Part shown: piece by piece, positions 10,801 through 22,744 of the stretch | Layout of the letters: the number at the start of each line of letters is the position of its first letter | Position numbering within the stretch: the stretch's first letter is position 1 | DNA from: Nageia nagi | Lineage: Eukaryota; Pinophyta | Length of the DNA: 64,000 bases | Assembly: GCA_050084985.1 (NCBI GenBank) | Contig: JBITNC010000001.1 | Location: 44,082,001-44,146,000 of the forward strand | Direction: 5' to 3' | The notes under the pieces: model-generated | What the model saw: only the letters and a program-made list of their open reading frames with translations | Told to the model about the DNA's origin: nothing | The model's database searches: none | Translations under genes and position numbers: made by a program

Positions 10801-12290
10801 TAATTCTTTATCAGTTCTATGACCTTGAATGTGTCTATGATGTCTTTGAGTATTCGGATCTTTTTCTGAAATTGATCTTGAAGTGTAAGACTCATAGTCA
10901 GAAGGAAACTCTGACGATGGTGGAGGTAATATTTTAAGAGGTGAATGTCATCGTAGAATAGGGATTCTAGGAGGTCTTTGGGATATCCCTTTTCCATGTA
11001 GATCTTTTCCTTTGTAATCAAGTTGTCTTGTTTGATTTTGAGTTTGTTCCACCCAACTTTTAATAGAATCTTACTTTTGTTTATCATATAATTTTTGTAG
11101 TTCTAATTCCTTATCCATTTCCTTTTGTAATAAAATGGCTGTCTCTCTATCCATCGCCTCTTGTTTGTCTAAGTAAGGATCTCGATATCTTTGTATTTGA
11201 ATTCCTTTAGGAGTTTCCGGTTTCAAATTCTTTATTTTTTGATATTCATCCCACTGTCTTTATTTTTCTTTCTCCATACGTAGATATTATTCCCTTTTTA
11301 TTTTTTCATTCTCTAATTCTTTAATTTGTAATTCCTGTAAACGAAGTTGAATCTTATGTTCTTTATGAAGTATTTTCTTTTCTTGTTCTAGGAACTCATT
11401 TCTTTCTTTGTTTGATTGTTCTTGTTCTATGAATTTCCTTTTATCTCTAAGAAGTTTATCTTCCATTTCTTTTAATTTATCTTCTTGTTCTTGAATTTTA
11501 ACGAATTCGTCAACTTCCTTTAAAAGATGTTGCATCTCCATGGCCTTTTTAATATCACTAGCATGTGTTTCCGTAAATTTTTGACTGGCTTTTGTTTTGC
11601 GTAATCGTCGTTCTTCTAGTTCTTCATAAGAAGGTATCTCTTCTATTTTGTACTTAGATGCCCTTCTATGTAATCCTCCCTTTGAAGAATAAGATTTCTC
11701 TATTTGCTTTATTGAAGGAGCTATTTGAGATAAATTACTCATAGGTATTGATATTTCATTTTTTCTTAATTCAAGAGACTTATGAGAAAAAGAAATTCCC
11801 TCTTTTCGGATCAAAGAACTAACTTTTCGACCATCTGATAATAAATGAATGACTCTATCATATTTAACTTTATCATGCTTAGTCTCTGGTACCGCTATGG
11901 TTTCAGCCCGAGATTTATCCTTGTCTATTTCTAAGTTATCACGTCTATGATTTCATTTTTCAACATCTCCTGGTAAACTAGAAGACGTCTTAGGAATAGC
12001 CCTATGACTAGCTAGGCGATGACGAATTTCAATTAACTCTTCATCTAACACCTACATTCTAGTCTTAGTAGCAAGATCTTCTATACTTTGTCTTTGCAAT
12101 CTAGATTGATCATAACCCCAATCCAAATCTTTACTTTCATAATGATCTACCTATGAATCTGATTCATCTAAAGGAGGTGGCCTCCTAACCGAATACTTTA
12201 TCAAATCCATATTATCTGAATCTATTTCTGTATTTCAAATGGATGTTCTCGCATTTTCTTAGCGATCATACTTCTAGTTTGAACCATTTT
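10801..12290 (-). pseudogene. Element A gag N-terminal coiled-coil region
   Basis: The frame continues upstream of the capsid. At 11287-11814 it holds a 175-codon stretch that is Lys/Glu/Gln-rich from residue 70 on, with clear heptad character (KLKEMEDKLLRDKRKF and following). About eight stops break the region, mostly TAA or TGA at probable Gln or Arg codons. The apparent open frame at 10800-11087 is out of phase and is not the gene. A long charged region before gag is known in some Tat-clade elements; its function is unknown. Confidence 0.6.
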
Positions 12291-14110
12291 TAGATATCAT
12301 AAACAAGCATTGGTAAAAAGAAACTCTATTTTTATCTTTTATATTATATTTTTGAGAAAACAATTTAATGCACAAACAGCCTATATGCAAAACCTACTTT
12401 TAACGAGGTGACTATCTTCTTTAACTTTTTCACATATTTTTAATGTCTAAATTAAATGAATGATATGGGTTGTTTATTTTTAATCATTTTAATTTTCCTA
12501 ATTTGTTTTGACTAGTCAAGTGTTAAACAATGTAGGTTGGGTAATTCTAATGTAATGTTTGCATGTTTCTATGGCTTTTGGCTTGGTTCTAGATGAGTCT
12601 TCTTTTTTGACTCCTACCTAAAGGAAAGTTACCTTGGTCATCACCTCCAAGTGTAACTAGCTCTATGGCTTCAAGTGTGTTATGTCGGTGGTTACAAAGA
12701 AGTAAGAATTAACGATTGGTAGTGACATCCAACTCGTTAATGTTCAATTATCCCTTTAATACCTTATGAAATGCATTTAAATAAGTAAAGTACATTTATG
12801 CATACTACCCTCCCAAACATTCATGTCCATTTATTTATCTTATCTTAATGTGATGCAATCAAAGTTTATTTTAAGTGAATCTTAACCTTAATAGACCCCG
12901 TTGTTCTTTTTAATTATAATGCGATTCATTATCCAACCTCTTAATGATGTTCATTAACTCCTTCTAGCTATGGAAGTCTTATATGTGATAAATTCCCTCT
13001 TTTTACTAGTCACATATCTCTTCAACCTCCAATGGAGTGGTAAGAGTAGACTTAGTAAAAAGCCATTAAGTGTGGATAAATTAATTAAGTTAGGTTCAAT
13101 TACTCCTCCAAGGGTCACCTCCCTTCGACCTCCAATGGAGTGGTAAGGGCAGACCTCTTTAAGAGTGTTAATGTGAAGTATGTTTCCAAAAATGTGAATA
13201 AATTTTACCTCTTTCACTTAACTTATTTTTTATCACTTAAGATCGCTTGAAGCGCAAAAGTGAGAGCATACTTTGTTAAGTGAAAGTACTTAGTGTATCT
13301 GAATCCCTCCAATTTATTAACCTTTTAATATGATTTACACTACCAAAAACTCGATTTATTTCCTTTAAGTTCATTCCAAATTAAATGTGATTCATTTACC
13401 CCTTCCAATTGTGGAAGTATTATGTGTAGTAAATTACCTCCTCTTACTAGTAAGAGGTCATTATGTGTGGGTAAATTAGCCAAATTAATGATAATGTGAA
13501 TGTGAAAGAAAAGAAAAATTAATTACTCCTTCTTATCTGGTCTATTCTAGTCACCTTAGATCGCACGAAGCGCAAAGGGAGAGCATAAGTAGACAAGATA
13601 AAAAGTATTAATGTGTACGTACCCTTCACCCAAACATGAAAATAAAATACACAACATTTTATATAACATAAAATAAATTAATAAAAAATGCATTTAACCT
13701 TTTCTACCCATTCTTACATGCATTCTAGGCAAAGGAATCACATTCAAAAGCATTCTTCCATTTTAACAATACATTATGCATTTTATTTTAATTTTTCTGA
13801 AATAACAAAAAGAGACAAAACAACCTGGGTATGAGTCATTAGCATTTAGTTAGAGGTCATTGGCATTTATTCTAAGTCATCAATGTCCGATTCCAATTGC
13901 TGGCATTTAGTCTGGATTACTTTATAAAATGTTGGCATTCCTTCTGAGTCACCGACGTCCGATTCCAATCGTTGGTGTTTCTGCAATAGATTTCCTAAAA
14001 TGCATAGAATGTAAAATTTGAAGTAAGTACATGTAGAAATTCAAATAACCAGATATCAGAAAGGTAAAATCATTTTAAAATAAAAAACCCCCCTATCAAT
14101 AATAGAAGGG
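12291..14110 (-). other. Element A untranslated leader with internal repeats
   Basis: No coding frame is supported. Repeats seen: CCTCCAATGGAGTGGTAAG at 13026 and 13129 (period 103); GATCGC-GAAGCGCAAA at 13241 and 13559 (period 318); GTCCGATTCCAAT at about 13887 and 13959 (period 72); and the pair near 12960 and 13410 beginning CCTTC and sharing TGGAAGT. Long leaders are usual in Tat-clade elements. Confidence 0.65.
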
Positions 14111-14127
14111 CCTTCCTTCTAGTGCCA
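14111..14127 (-). promoter_or_regulatory. Element A primer-binding site
   Basis: Minus strand reads TGGCACTAGAAGGAAGG, three bases inside the LTR end. It begins with the TGG that pairs with a tRNA 3' CCA. I cannot name the tRNA. Confidence 0.6.
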
Positions 14128-14130
14128 AAA

Positions 14131-14981
14131 TGTTGCAGTGAAAATAAAGCTAGAATGTAGAATAACACAAAATATGAATTATTCTTAAATCTTCACTAAA
14201 CCTCAAATTACATAAAATAGATAAACATGTTGTAATTATAAAATGATATTGATTTTCAGTTCAAACTACAATTTGCCCTTAGAAGGGACTTTTACAAATG
14301 CCATTTGCCAAAATAAGAGTATTAGATCTCCATTGTTTTTGATTTGGTTGCTTCTTTCCTTGATATGAACAACCTGTAAATCCTACACACATGCAAAATA
14401 CAATAACATCAAAGCATCTATGTATGATATGAATTGAATTGAAACTAGCATAAAATAATAAAATGTATAAGCTCACAAGATTTTGGCAACATTACCCTAC
14501 TTTAAAAATGGGTCAAGATTCTCTCTCCTTTGCTTTGTATTAACTTGTATTTATAGATTTTGGATGGGATATTCAAAAGGTTGGTAAGAGGAAGTGAACA
14601 ACCACCGTAGGTTGTAACTGACCCCCTCTATCCACATCATCTTAGAAAGATGAATCATTTCAACTTTCCCTCACCGTTTTGGTTCCTTGTTCGACTGTTG
14701 CAGAGTCACCGGCATTTACCATATGAATGCCAGTGATCGCCTCCAAACACCAGTGACTGTATTGGGTCGCTGACAATTGGGTTTTTAACTTTATGACAAT
14801 ATTAACTGACCGCCTAATAGCCAATTTTACCTAAAAAGAGTCATGTGACCATGTGTTTCGTATGTACTCGATGGGGGCTATCCAATAATAGGGTTTTTTA
14901 GACCTATTTTATATTATTGCAAAGAGTTATGATTATTTTAATGTTTACTAGTTAAGAAGGGGACATTTTTAGGTGTCTACA
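14131..14981 (-). repeat. Element A 5' LTR
   Basis: Minus-strand ends are TGTAGACACC and CACTGCAACA, giving the canonical TG...CA termini over 851 bp. The inner end is followed by the primer-binding site. The start TGTAGACACCTAAAA matches that of the element C LTR (TGTTGACACCTAAAA). Bases outside the LTR start (14982-14986, GTCTT) would be the target-site duplication; no partner was found. Confidence 0.75.
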
Positions 14982-15393
14982 GTCTTTAAAAAAAGAGTAA
15001 TCCTTTTGGTATAACATTATTTTTGAGTTGAATAACGTCTAATTCTTAAAAATAGTTAAGTAATTCTTGAATACCAAAAGTGTGAGCTATTACTTCATTC
15101 AACATGAAGTTCATTATATGCTCATCAGAATCAAATACTTGCTAGATATTTGCAACATTACATACTAAAGGCTTACATTGAACTTTGATTGCAAGAGTTC
15201 CTCTTTTATAATGACCAAGATTATAACATGCCCCTTTACCAATAAGTGCATCAACTATTTGGTTGTACCTTCTAGGAATAGATATAAAATTGATAGCCAA
15301 GAATAACTCTAATAAATCTCAAACTCTATTCTTTTAGATCTTTAAATAATGATGTTTTACACTAATCTGATTTCTAACTTACTTTATGATCAA
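14982..15393 (-). pseudogene. Element E tail after RNase H
   Basis: Translated fragments such as NQIVDALIGKGACYN look like the normal end of a second RNase H followed by the tether to integrase. No integrase motif appears before the junction with element A at 14981. Confidence 0.4.
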
Positions 15394-15600
15394 TTATGAA
15401 TCACCATAGATAATCAAGCATCTGATGCCTATACTAGTTGCTTTAGATAGCCCTAAATAAAGGGCTTCATACTCAATAGCATTATTTGTATAAATATATA
15501 TGAATCTAAAGAAGAATCTTCTCATATTTCCTTCTAGATATTTGAACACAACTTTAGTTCCAAATCCATGCTTACATCTAGATCCATCAAAGTACATCAT
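15394..15600 (-). pseudogene. Element E second-type RNase H
   Basis: A stretch of 68 codons holds MMYFDGSRCKHGFG (Asp), NAIEYEALYLGL (Glu) and LIIYGDS (Asp), the full D-E-D set of the Tat-lineage extra RNase H. The frame ends at a stop just after GDS. Preceding sequence (from about 15790) includes EVFERDTLRESFL, a motif that in related elements lies before this domain. Confidence 0.7.
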
Positions 15601-15900
15601 CCATATCTCATAATCATTTTTAGTTGTGACTAATATTGACTAGGCATCTTCATATAAATAATAATTACCCATGCCAACATTTTTCACCTGATAATTTAAA
15701 CCATTTGCTAAAAGAAAGTTAGTTGTTAGGAATGATTCTCTAAGTGTATCCCTTTCAAATACTTCCATGGGTTGAGAGCTATTCAAAAAAATTTATTTTA
15801 TGATCTTTTTAAGATAAACACTTTTGGTGCCCTCATTCAAAATTTTTACTTGTTTATTTTGGAAAGGAAGTAAGAGATGAGTATAGTCTAAAGCTAACTA

Positions 15901-16395
15901 TCATCTCAATTTAGTAGTGAATTCTTTGGATAGACATATTCCAAATAGAGGTGGAAGATCAACCATAATGATATCTTGAATAACACAAATGTTAGGGAAT
16001 GCATTCAAAGTTAATGGAACTCCTTTAACACTACCAATGACATCTACAAAGGAAGAATCCAATTGTATGACACCATCAATACATCTTGTAATGTACAACT
16101 TCATTTCATTTACAATAGCTTTAGGAATTATAGTTATTATAGCTCTAGTATCTATCATATAGTTATTTACTACCCAACCTTCTAATCTTATGGATAGATA
16201 GAATGATGGGGGTCTCCTTATACCAATGGGAGCTAAAAGGACATCATTATATATTGCAAAGATGATATTTTCTTCATTTACCCTTTTCTTATTGTTCTTT
16301 AGTTTTAAGGTTTCTTGCAAAATATCTAATTGACTTGGTATCTTTAATGCATCAAACATAGTCATATTAGAAGGAGTTTTCTTTAGTTCTTCCAT
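15901..16395 (-). pseudogene. Element E aspartic protease
   Basis: A 164-codon stretch. The flap-side motif MIDTRAIITIIPKAI corresponds to the usual I-D-[ST]-G-A-x-x-x-x-[IV]-x-P, with Gly replaced by Arg (GGA to AGA). LFGICLSKEF near the end takes the place of the LLGxDWL strand. Together they identify a retropepsin fold that is probably inactive. Confidence 0.65.
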
Positions 16396-18130
16396 AATAT
16401 TATATGGAGTATATGGGACAAGCTTACATGATTCTACTTGTTAAAATATGTTGAATTGTTAAGTGGCTTTTTCTTTATGATAATTTGTAATAAAAGTATA
16501 CCTTAATGTATTAGGTCTCTCCTTCTTTGGGAATTATTTTTTGTCTGTACTAGGGTTTATTTCTACAGGGACATTAGTACCTAGATTCTAAGGAATATTG
16601 CTCAGATGTGCTAAGAATTGATCTTATTAATTTTATGGATGAGCTAAGGTAGCCTTAAATTTTTTTTATTTTGGTTGTATTAGAATAGATACTCAATTTT
16701 GTTGATTAATATGGGGTTGTTATAGAGTTGTTGAGGAGGAAGGTCTAGTTTGAACACAATTGGCTTATTTTCTAGCATATCTCAAAAGCCAAAAATTTAC
16801 CATGGTGACATCAGTAGTAGGATCTGATGTAGGTTCTACCTTCTAGTCTAAATGTAAGCCCAAATATTGATGTTGATAAACAAAACATGAGTCTAGAAAA
16901 TGAAAAGCTAAACATGAGGTACACCATTCTATAATGCCCAAAGCATCACTTTCTGTAGAACTCATCATAATAACATTTTCAATTATTTTGGAGACACTTG
17001 ATTATTCTGATTGGTTCATCTTAGGCTAGAATCTAAGTTGATAATATTTATCATATCTTCTATAATTGAAACCTTGATTCTACCTTTGTTGTAGAGTGAG
17101 CTTATTGGTAAGGTTCCTAATAGTTACCTCTAATTGCCTTATTCTTTCTCCTCTTAATACTTAAGATCATTACTAGTACTAATGGATGTAGGAGTAGCTA
17201 ATGTTGGTATCTAATTCTATACAATAGGTTTGGGAGGAGGTGGTAAGGCTAAAACTCTAGGATGAGAAATTTATGGGACTTGTTTAGGTGATAAATTAGG
17301 AAATAATGGCATAATGGTTCTAGGTTTCATCTTTCCAAAGGATACCAAGGTATGTTCATAAGTTTTTGCTATCTAGTAAATATCTAGGAAGGTATATATT
17401 GACATAACAATAAGCATATTAAGGTCTAGGAGAAAGGCCTTTCTATAATATACCAAAGCTTGTGCACTTGTTGGTCTAATTTTTACTAGAATAGATTTCC
17501 ATGTTCTCTCAAATTTGATATTGAAATCATCAATGGAATCATGAGGATATCTTTTGATACATGCTATAAGGTTGAGAAATGTACTATCATCACCATCTAT
17601 AGAAAATCTTTTAATTAAAGTCTAACATAACTCTCCCCATGAATTTATATATTGGGAGGTGAGATTTTTTAACCATTAAGCTACTTTGCCTTCAAAAGAG
17701 TGTGATAATAACATGGTCATCACTACTTCATCAGTGATATCAAATCTTGAAGCCAATATAGATACATCTTGGCAATGTTCATATGGTGTTTTACTACACC
17801 CATCATACTTAAGAAAAACTTTGAATGTTGCTTGAGGTATAGTAGAGGAGTTAGTAGCAAGGACCAAAGGATTACCATAATTCCAAGCAAGAAAATTGAT
17901 CGATTGAGCTATGCTTGGATATTGGTATTAGGTGAAGGATCTTCTAGGGTTGAATCAAATACAATTGATAGTGGGATTTCCTTTAAATGAACTACAATGG
18001 ATACAAATGGAGAAATATTTTTCCTAGTCCTTCTATGAGGAACTAATAGCTCTTGAAATCTAGGCTATTTAAGGAATTTCTAACACTACTTCTAGTAAGT
18101 CTACATTATAGAGGTTCTAGGGTTCAAAAT
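16396..18130 (-). pseudogene. Element E gag, decayed
   Basis: The best-preserved part is 17676-17867, with FLKYDGCSKTPYEHCQDV, ITDEVVMTMLLSHSFEGKVA, then (after stops) WLKNLTSQYINSWGELC. These match the capsid-like gag pattern: F-x-G-x-x-P-x-x-H, then SLxGxAxxWxxxL. The stretch to 16400 is Pro-rich and stop-filled. The frame at 17769-17990 on the other strand is antisense to this and not real. Confidence 0.6.
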
Positions 18131-19440
18131 ACTAATTGGTTGATATCAAAGTCATCAATAAGGTCAAAAGAACCTTATAATCTTTGAAGAATCTAATTTA
18201 TAGCACACTAGACATGGCTATGTATCCTATTTATGCACACTAGATATGGAATTTTAGTTCACATCCCACTAGGCATGCCAAAAATGAAATTTTCTACTAT
18301 TGATCAATATAATGTAACCTCAAATGGTTTGGTTTGATCAAGTTCTCTATTTCTAGAAAAGGTGGGTTCCTTGAAAGAGCAAGAAGGTGGTGGGAATGCA
18401 CTCGTGTTGGTTTTCTACTCAATCTTCAGGTTATAGGTCGATTCCTATCTATTGTAAAGTTTTAAAGTAATAGGAAAGAGATAAAAAGTAGAGATTTATT
18501 GGAAAGATATGAACACATTAAACTAAAATTTAAATAAGAACTACATAACTTGGGCATTACAACAAGCCAACAATCCATAGCCAAGATTAAGAATAGCAAG
18601 TTATCTTACCCTTGGGTCTTGTAATCACAATACACAACCATAACTTAAGACAACATTCCATACATAATATTTATAGAATAATAAACAACCACTTGTTTCA
18701 AAATGGAAAAGCATTATCTATTTTCATTATCATGTATGAAAGCACATATAGACCTAGGCAAATTTGCTAGAAATGTTTAATCTCATTGATTTTTAATAGT
18801 CCACCATTATACATTTACATGCCCTGTTAGTTATTATCTATCATTAATATACATAATTATTTATCTTAGTTAATATGCAAACAAAACTATTTATAATAAA
18901 TATTACATCTATGTTAGATTACATAGTGAATAAGTACCAACAACATGACTATTTGGGGATTTGCAATTTCTGAATAGTTGTATCCATTGAGCCATAATCT
19001 TCTTACCATGTTGTTGATTGCTACTTTTTTTGGTCTTGTAGTTGATTTAATATGGTACTATAACTAATTGAAAAAGCACTCATCTATAATTTGATAGGTA
19101 TAATTTGGCACTATGCTCTGTCGATACTCATCTACTTCTCTACAACAATTGATGATCTATATTATAGTTCTGATTGAATAGATTAATGTGGGAAATGAAC
19201 AATTTATCAAGTTAGTTTGAGATGAAACTACCACTATTATATGGAATTGAGTTGAATTCAACACATTAACAAGGCCTTCGAGGATCTAATAATTAAGATC
19301 AAGTGGACCCAGGTGTTACTTCTTACCCATTACTTTCACCTTTGTTGACAAGTTTTATTTCTTTTTATTAGGCTCTGTTGATGATTTGGCTCTCCTTAGT
19401 ACTCATTGATTTTGGATAATATTTTTATTTATTGAGTTTT
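18131..19440. other. No gene seen; short local repeats
   Basis: Probably the leader and LTR of element E, but I could not fix LTR ends. A CACACTAGACATGG / CACACTAGATATGG pair lies near 18205-18250. No coding similarity is visible on either strand. Confidence 0.35.
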
Positions 19441-19635
19441 ATTTGGTATCTTCATGAATCATTACCTACCATTACTTATTCTAGGACTTGCTGATTTTCA
19501 CTAAAAATGATGATGTCACTATTGAAAATCAATGGGCCTATTTGGTATCTTTATGAATCATCACCTACCATTACTTATTTTGTGACCTGATAATTTTAGC
19601 TAAAAATGATGATGTCACTATTGAAAATTGATGGG
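19441..19635. repeat. Tandem duplication, period about 99 bp
   Basis: The block beginning ATTTGGTATCTTCATGAATC at 19441 recurs at 19540 with few changes, through AAAAATGATGATGTCACTAT. Confidence 0.85.
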
Positions 19636-19689
19636 TTCTATTTACTTTAGGCACTCCCATTGATTATTTGGACATAACTTGAGGCCCCT

Positions 19690-19925
19690 TTTACAACAAC
19701 TCTTGGACACTGTATTTACAACAACTCCCAAACACTATATTTACAACTTTTGAACATTGTATTTATAACAAATCTAGACATTGTATTTACAATAACTCCT
19801 AGACATTGTATTTACAATAACTTCTTGAAATCGTATTTACAACAACTCTCCAACATTGTATTTACAACTCCTCCTAGACATTGTATTTACAACAACTCTG
19901 AACATTGTATTTACAACTCTAAACA
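19690..19925. repeat. 25-bp minisatellite, about ten units
   Basis: Units of 22-26 bp end in ACATTGTATTT and begin ACAACAACTC; consensus about ACAACTCCTAGACATTGTATTT with variable ACA at the front. The open frame across it (19750-20022) is a by-product. Confidence 0.88.
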
Positions 19926-20439
19926 TGACTCTTCTATACATATAGTTGTTGGCTCTTTTGACTGCCAACATGACTTTAAGGTTTATCCCTATGAGTTATT
20001 TGCAACACCTACTAGATTTTGACTAAAAATTTATAAGGCAAAATATCAAAGACCAAGACTTATATATACAATAGTCAAATGTTGACAACACCCAAAATTC
20101 TTCAAACTTAAGACTAACAAAAGACTCAAATTATATGTGAAACGGAAGGAAGTTGGAATAGAAAGAATTTTCTAAAAATAATGAAAGAATAAAAGAATAT
20201 AGTGTGTTACCCTAATTCAGAGTGAAATTCTAAAACGAATACATCTATATCACCATATTTAGGAACAACCAATGTGTTTAATAGTAACTCTACCACCTTA
20301 CTATTTTCTTGAATGGTTTTGGAAATATTCTTATTATTTCTTCCTACCTTTGAATGTATAGATCTTTGATAATATTATTTAGCTTAGGAACTAGTTTTAT
20401 TGCTTGCAACATAGTTATTATATGTTCTAATTTTTTAGT
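19926..20439. other. No gene seen
   Basis: AT-rich sequence between the minisatellite and element F. It may hold decayed pol remnants of F, but no motif could be recognised. Confidence 0.3.
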
Positions 20440-22330
20440 GCTTTTAATAGGTTAGATTCTTCCCCTTTAGGTTGTGCCTCCAATCTCTCAGATAAGGGAT
20501 GATTTCTATCTTGCTTTGATCTTCAATTTGTTTCTCCTCCCCCTTTTCTCCATCTAATAGGTCATTCTCAATGTTAGTGATGATAAGGGGAGTTGGCCTA
20601 TCCAAATTCTTACCATACCTCAATTGAATAGCACTAACCAAATTAGTATTCTCATGATCAACATGATAGGCATTTGAGGTTTGTATATTATTATTGGGAT
20701 ATGGAATTGGTTAAGCTGGGAGAGAAAGTTTCCTAAGTGGCTTGTTATTATTGAGAAGGTCCTTGCAATAATGGTTGTTTTGATTGTTCTAAAATCTCCT
20801 TTACTGATATTATTTTGAAAGTTTTATTAGTTTTGTAGTTCTATTGGTCGCTCTCCTATGGTGATCCCTAATGCATAAATTATTTCCAATCCTGACTTAC
20901 ATACATGGCATAGAAAATTATACAAATTGACCATAAGACACTATTGAAAATTATTTCCTCTTTTTTATACAAAATTCATGTTAACTACATACACTTGAGC
21001 TATTGATAAGCAATCACATTCATCATTTAAATTATTTCCAATACATAAACTACAAATTTTAGTTTTATTGAGAGGACATTCATGTAATGCATGTTTTTTT
21101 CTACACTTGGGACAATATACTATGAATCCTAAGACTCTATTGTAGTCTTTGTTCCACCCCTTAACTGGTTCAACTCACATAAGGATCATGTCAATTTTAA
21201 AATTAGCTAATTCTTCCATGAGGCATTAACTGAACCATAGTGCTTTTATACTCAGAGTTTTCTAACTGGGTCTAGTCCTTGAATATTTTTTGTATAATTC
21301 TATGATTTCATCTAAATTAAATTTATCCATAGTTCCTCTTCCCATTAGGTTTAAAACATCCAAATAAGAATCTAACAATCCTCTTAAAAAGATGATTTTG
21401 AAGAATTCTATATCAAGGGTTATTCCACATCTTTTTTGTGCAAATAAAAATATATCCAAATAGTCTTTAAGGCTTTCTATATCCTCTTATTTAATATGAA
21501 ATAATTCATCTTTTCTATCTTTAACCCTGTAATACTCTTGATATTTTTCCAACAAAACTCTTTCCATTTTATATGGAGTTGAGATCGAATCAGATAGAAT
21601 TTCCATGAACCATATCATTGCATTATCCTTTAAGGTTGATGGGAAAATTTTCAATTTTGAGATTCAAACTCATAAGCATAGGTTTTGCATAGTACTTTAA
21701 ACACAAAGAAAAACTTATTAGGATCCTCAATATAAAATATTTTAAAGTTTAATAGGATTGAAGATGAAATATTTTTCATTGGTGCATCTACTCTAGGTGT
21801 GAGTCTAATGGGGTATGTAAAGGTCTTGTGTGCATTATGTGGAATTGCACCACCTGTGCCTCCTCCAGTTCTAGTTCCAATTCCTTCTCCAACACTACCA
21901 CTTCCCATTGACATATTGAAACATACTATTGGGTTAACAAAGGTGTTTTTAAGATATGAGGGGAAGGGATTTGACCCTTGCAACATTTGAAAAGGGCTTT
22001 TGGCTACTTCTTTCTCTACCTTTGAATCACTACCATTTGATGGAGGATGATATGATACCAGAGATATGGTGGTCTCATAGGAGTTCTTTCTTCAACAAAC
22101 TTCTCTTCTTTAGTAATATTGATACCTAAGTTAATTGAGTTATTAATCTCTTCTTACTGCATTTGGTCTAGTATTTCAACTAATAGGAGGCTTTGATCAA
22201 GGTTTCTTTCCTCAACAACTTCAATTACTTCAACTTCTTGATTCCCAATACTCCCTCCTACTCTTAGGGATTTTTTCTTGAGGATTTGTTTTTGTAGTGA
22301 TCCTTTACATTTGTCATTTCTTCTCTTACT
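20440..22330 (-). pseudogene. Element F gag with zinc cluster
   Basis: The minus strand from about 21790 reads DPNKFFFVFKVLC, LKIFPSTLKDNAMIWFME, LLEKYQEYY, then (21262-21459) FLRGLLDSYLDVLNLMG. This is a very typical plant gypsy gag. Near 21060-21125 a zinc cluster follows: VYCPKCRKKHALHECPL and then CSLC with NNLNDECDCLS. The N-terminal frame at 21651-21986 is Gly/Thr-rich before the gag core. After the zinc cluster only a short variable region (20444-20641) survives; no protease or RT follows. At least five stops break the frame. Confidence 0.7.
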
Positions 22331-22722
22331 ACTTATAAATATCCCCCTTTCATCTCTTTCTCTATTCGTACAATCTAAAATAGGAATTTAAAATGCACAC
22401 TTACATAGTTACCAAAATATTTTTTTAAGAATTCTTAGGATATATCAATGCTCTAGATCACTCAAAAAGAAGCTCAAGAAATGCAAAACTGAGATCCATT
22501 ACTAACCATTGAACCTTAGAATATTGAGTTGTAGTTTAACATTGTAATATCCTCAATACTCTTTAAACAATATGAAAAATAAGTAGGATCACCTAAGAAG
22601 TCTAAAGTTTCTTGTGGTTCTTTATTTATTTGAGGAAACATGGTTATACATGGTTTCTATATGATACTATCCATGATCCTATCTTTGAATATTATTAGAA
22701 GTAATTCTAATTAATTTTATTT
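22331..22722 (-). other. Element F leader
   Basis: Non-coding stretch between the gag start and the primer-binding site. Nothing else is recognised. Confidence 0.4.
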
Positions 22723-22740
22723 TCCTTGAAAATGGTGCCA
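22723..22740 (-). promoter_or_regulatory. Element F primer-binding site
   Basis: Minus strand reads TGGCACCATTTTCAAGGA, close in form to the TGGCGCCGTTG-type sites of plant gypsy elements. It lies four bases from the LTR end. Confidence 0.6.
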
Positions 22741-22744
22741 AAAA

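Larger units (their letters stand above)
3395..14981 (-). mobile_element. Element A: Ty3/gypsy Tat-lineage LTR retrotransposon, 3' LTR missing
   Basis: Read on the minus strand the order is 5' LTR, primer-binding site, 1.8-kb leader, gag, protease, RT, RNase H, second RNase H, integrase, extra domain. This gypsy order with a second RNase H is diagnostic of the Tat clade. From about 11814 down to 5542 all recognisable domains sit in a single frame broken only by stop codons. The frame changes near the integrase C-terminus. The 5' LTR lies next to element E's truncated end, which implies A inserted into E. I could not find the matching 3' LTR below 3395, so A is truncated or its left end has been replaced. 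Confidence 0.85.
14982..18130 (-). mobile_element. Element E: gypsy/Tat-type fragment with gag, protease and RNase H but no RT
   Basis: On the minus strand gag (18130-16400), protease (16395-15901) and a second-type RNase H (15600-15394) follow one another. Only about 300 bp separate protease and RNase H, too short for RT and the first RNase H. Element A's LTR begins at 14981 where E breaks off, so E was the insertion target. E is either an internal-deletion derivative or a non-autonomous lineage. Confidence 0.65.

Noticed and set aside
10800-11087. Open frame of 95 codons within gag of element A
   Set aside because: It is out of phase with the gag frame that continues through this stretch and has no recognisable motif.
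20083-20103. LTR-like start TGTTGACAACACCC on the plus strand
   Set aside because: No polypurine tract before it, no partner copy, and it lies near a minus-strand element.
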